A stretch of 5,906 bases of DNA, taken from assembly GCA_902773415.1 (NCBI GenBank), contig CACYEE010000090.1:1-5906 (forward strand), in the 5' to 3' direction. The DNA comes from an uncultured Actinomyces sp. (lineage in GTDB: Bacteria; Actinomycetota; Actinomycetes; Actinomycetales; Actinomycetaceae). The position numbers were made by a program, and so were the translations under genes. The notes beneath the pieces are model-generated. The model was given only the letters and a program-made list of their open reading frames with translations, made no database searches and was not told the DNA's origin. This document shows positions 5,666 to 5,906 of the stretch, piece by piece (within the stretch, counting starts at the first letter, position 1; every line of letters begins with the position of its first letter).

Positions 5666-5906
5666 CTACTCTACCTGAACGGCCTTCGCATGCAGATCCC
5701 GGACACGCGCCTCCACGCGCACCCCTTCCAGTTCCGCCTCCGGGTCGGCAGCCAGCCACGGTTCCAGCACGAACAGGCGCTCGGCCGCCCGAGGATGCGG
5801 CAATGTCAGGCGCGCGTGGGATGCCTTCACGTTCCCGTATGCGATGAGATCGAGGTCCAGCGTTCGCGCACCCCACCGCTCGGCGCGACGCCGGCCATGC
5901 TCGGCC
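5666..5906 (-). CDS. folK: 6-hydroxymethyl-dihydropterin pyrophosphokinase FolK, C-terminal part (cut by window edge)
   Basis: FolK transfers pyrophosphate from ATP to 6-hydroxymethyl-7,8-dihydropterin, giving the substrate for dihydropteroate synthase (FolP). I translated 79 codons from the window edge to the TAG at 5668-5666. They contain RWGARTLDLDLIAYG, the HPPK signature with the Trp, Arg and both metal-binding Asp residues present. They continue with ARLTLPHPRAAERLFVLEPW, which carries the conserved His and Arg. The protein ends 43 residues after that LPHP motif, as expected for the family. The N-terminal half is outside the window, so I cannot tell whether this is a single-domain FolK or the C-terminal half of a FolB-FolK fusion. 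It precedes the degenerate fusion by 69 bp on the same strand. Confidence 0.93.
   Translation of the reverse strand, partial: AEHGRRRAERWGARTLDLDLIAYGNVKASHARLTLPHPRAAERLFVLEPWLAADPEAELEGVRVEARVRDLHAKAVQVE

Overview
The window reads as chromosomal DNA of a high-GC Gram-positive bacterium (Actinomycetota). The evidence is the high G+C, the GTG starts and the conserved order fol genes, membrane bPH proteins, DUF2520 protein, panC, panD. The genus cannot be told; Actinomycetaceae is only a guess. Every supported gene lies on the minus strand, so transcription runs from position 5906 towards 1.

In that order the genes are: (1) the C-terminal 79 codons of FolK (HPPK), with catalytic motifs intact; (2) a 280-residue FolB-FolK fusion whose two halves have both lost key catalytic residues; (3) and (4) a small and a large bPH_2 membrane protein (YdbS-like and YdbT-like), joined by a GTGA stop/start overlap; (5) a Rossmann/DUF2520 dehydrogenase-like protein; (6) PanC with an unusual low-complexity insert near its C-terminus; (7) the first 44 codons of PanD, overlapping the end of panC by 8 bases. 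The first four genes are closely packed. Two real gaps interrupt the series: 178 bp upstream of the DUF2520 gene (2468-2645) and 438 bp upstream of panC (1091-1528).

These gaps hold the most unusual signal. Each carries a hairpin with nearly the same 16-17 bp stem and a G/T-rich loop of 38-40 bases. A C-G pair in one copy is replaced by a G-C pair in the other, and the remaining imperfect positions are G-U wobbles only if the minus strand is the RNA. A third, more diverged copy follows the DUF2520 gene. This suggests a repeated RNA element in the transcript that carries the pantothenate genes.

Functionally, FolK and FolB make folate precursors, while PanC and PanD make pantothenate. Folate-derived 5,10-methylene-tetrahydrofolate is the one-carbon donor for PanB (not in this window), which gives a plausible reason for the linkage. 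The DUF2520 protein may supply the ketopantoate reductase step. The bPH pair probably acts in the membrane and is unrelated to vitamin synthesis as far as the sequence shows.
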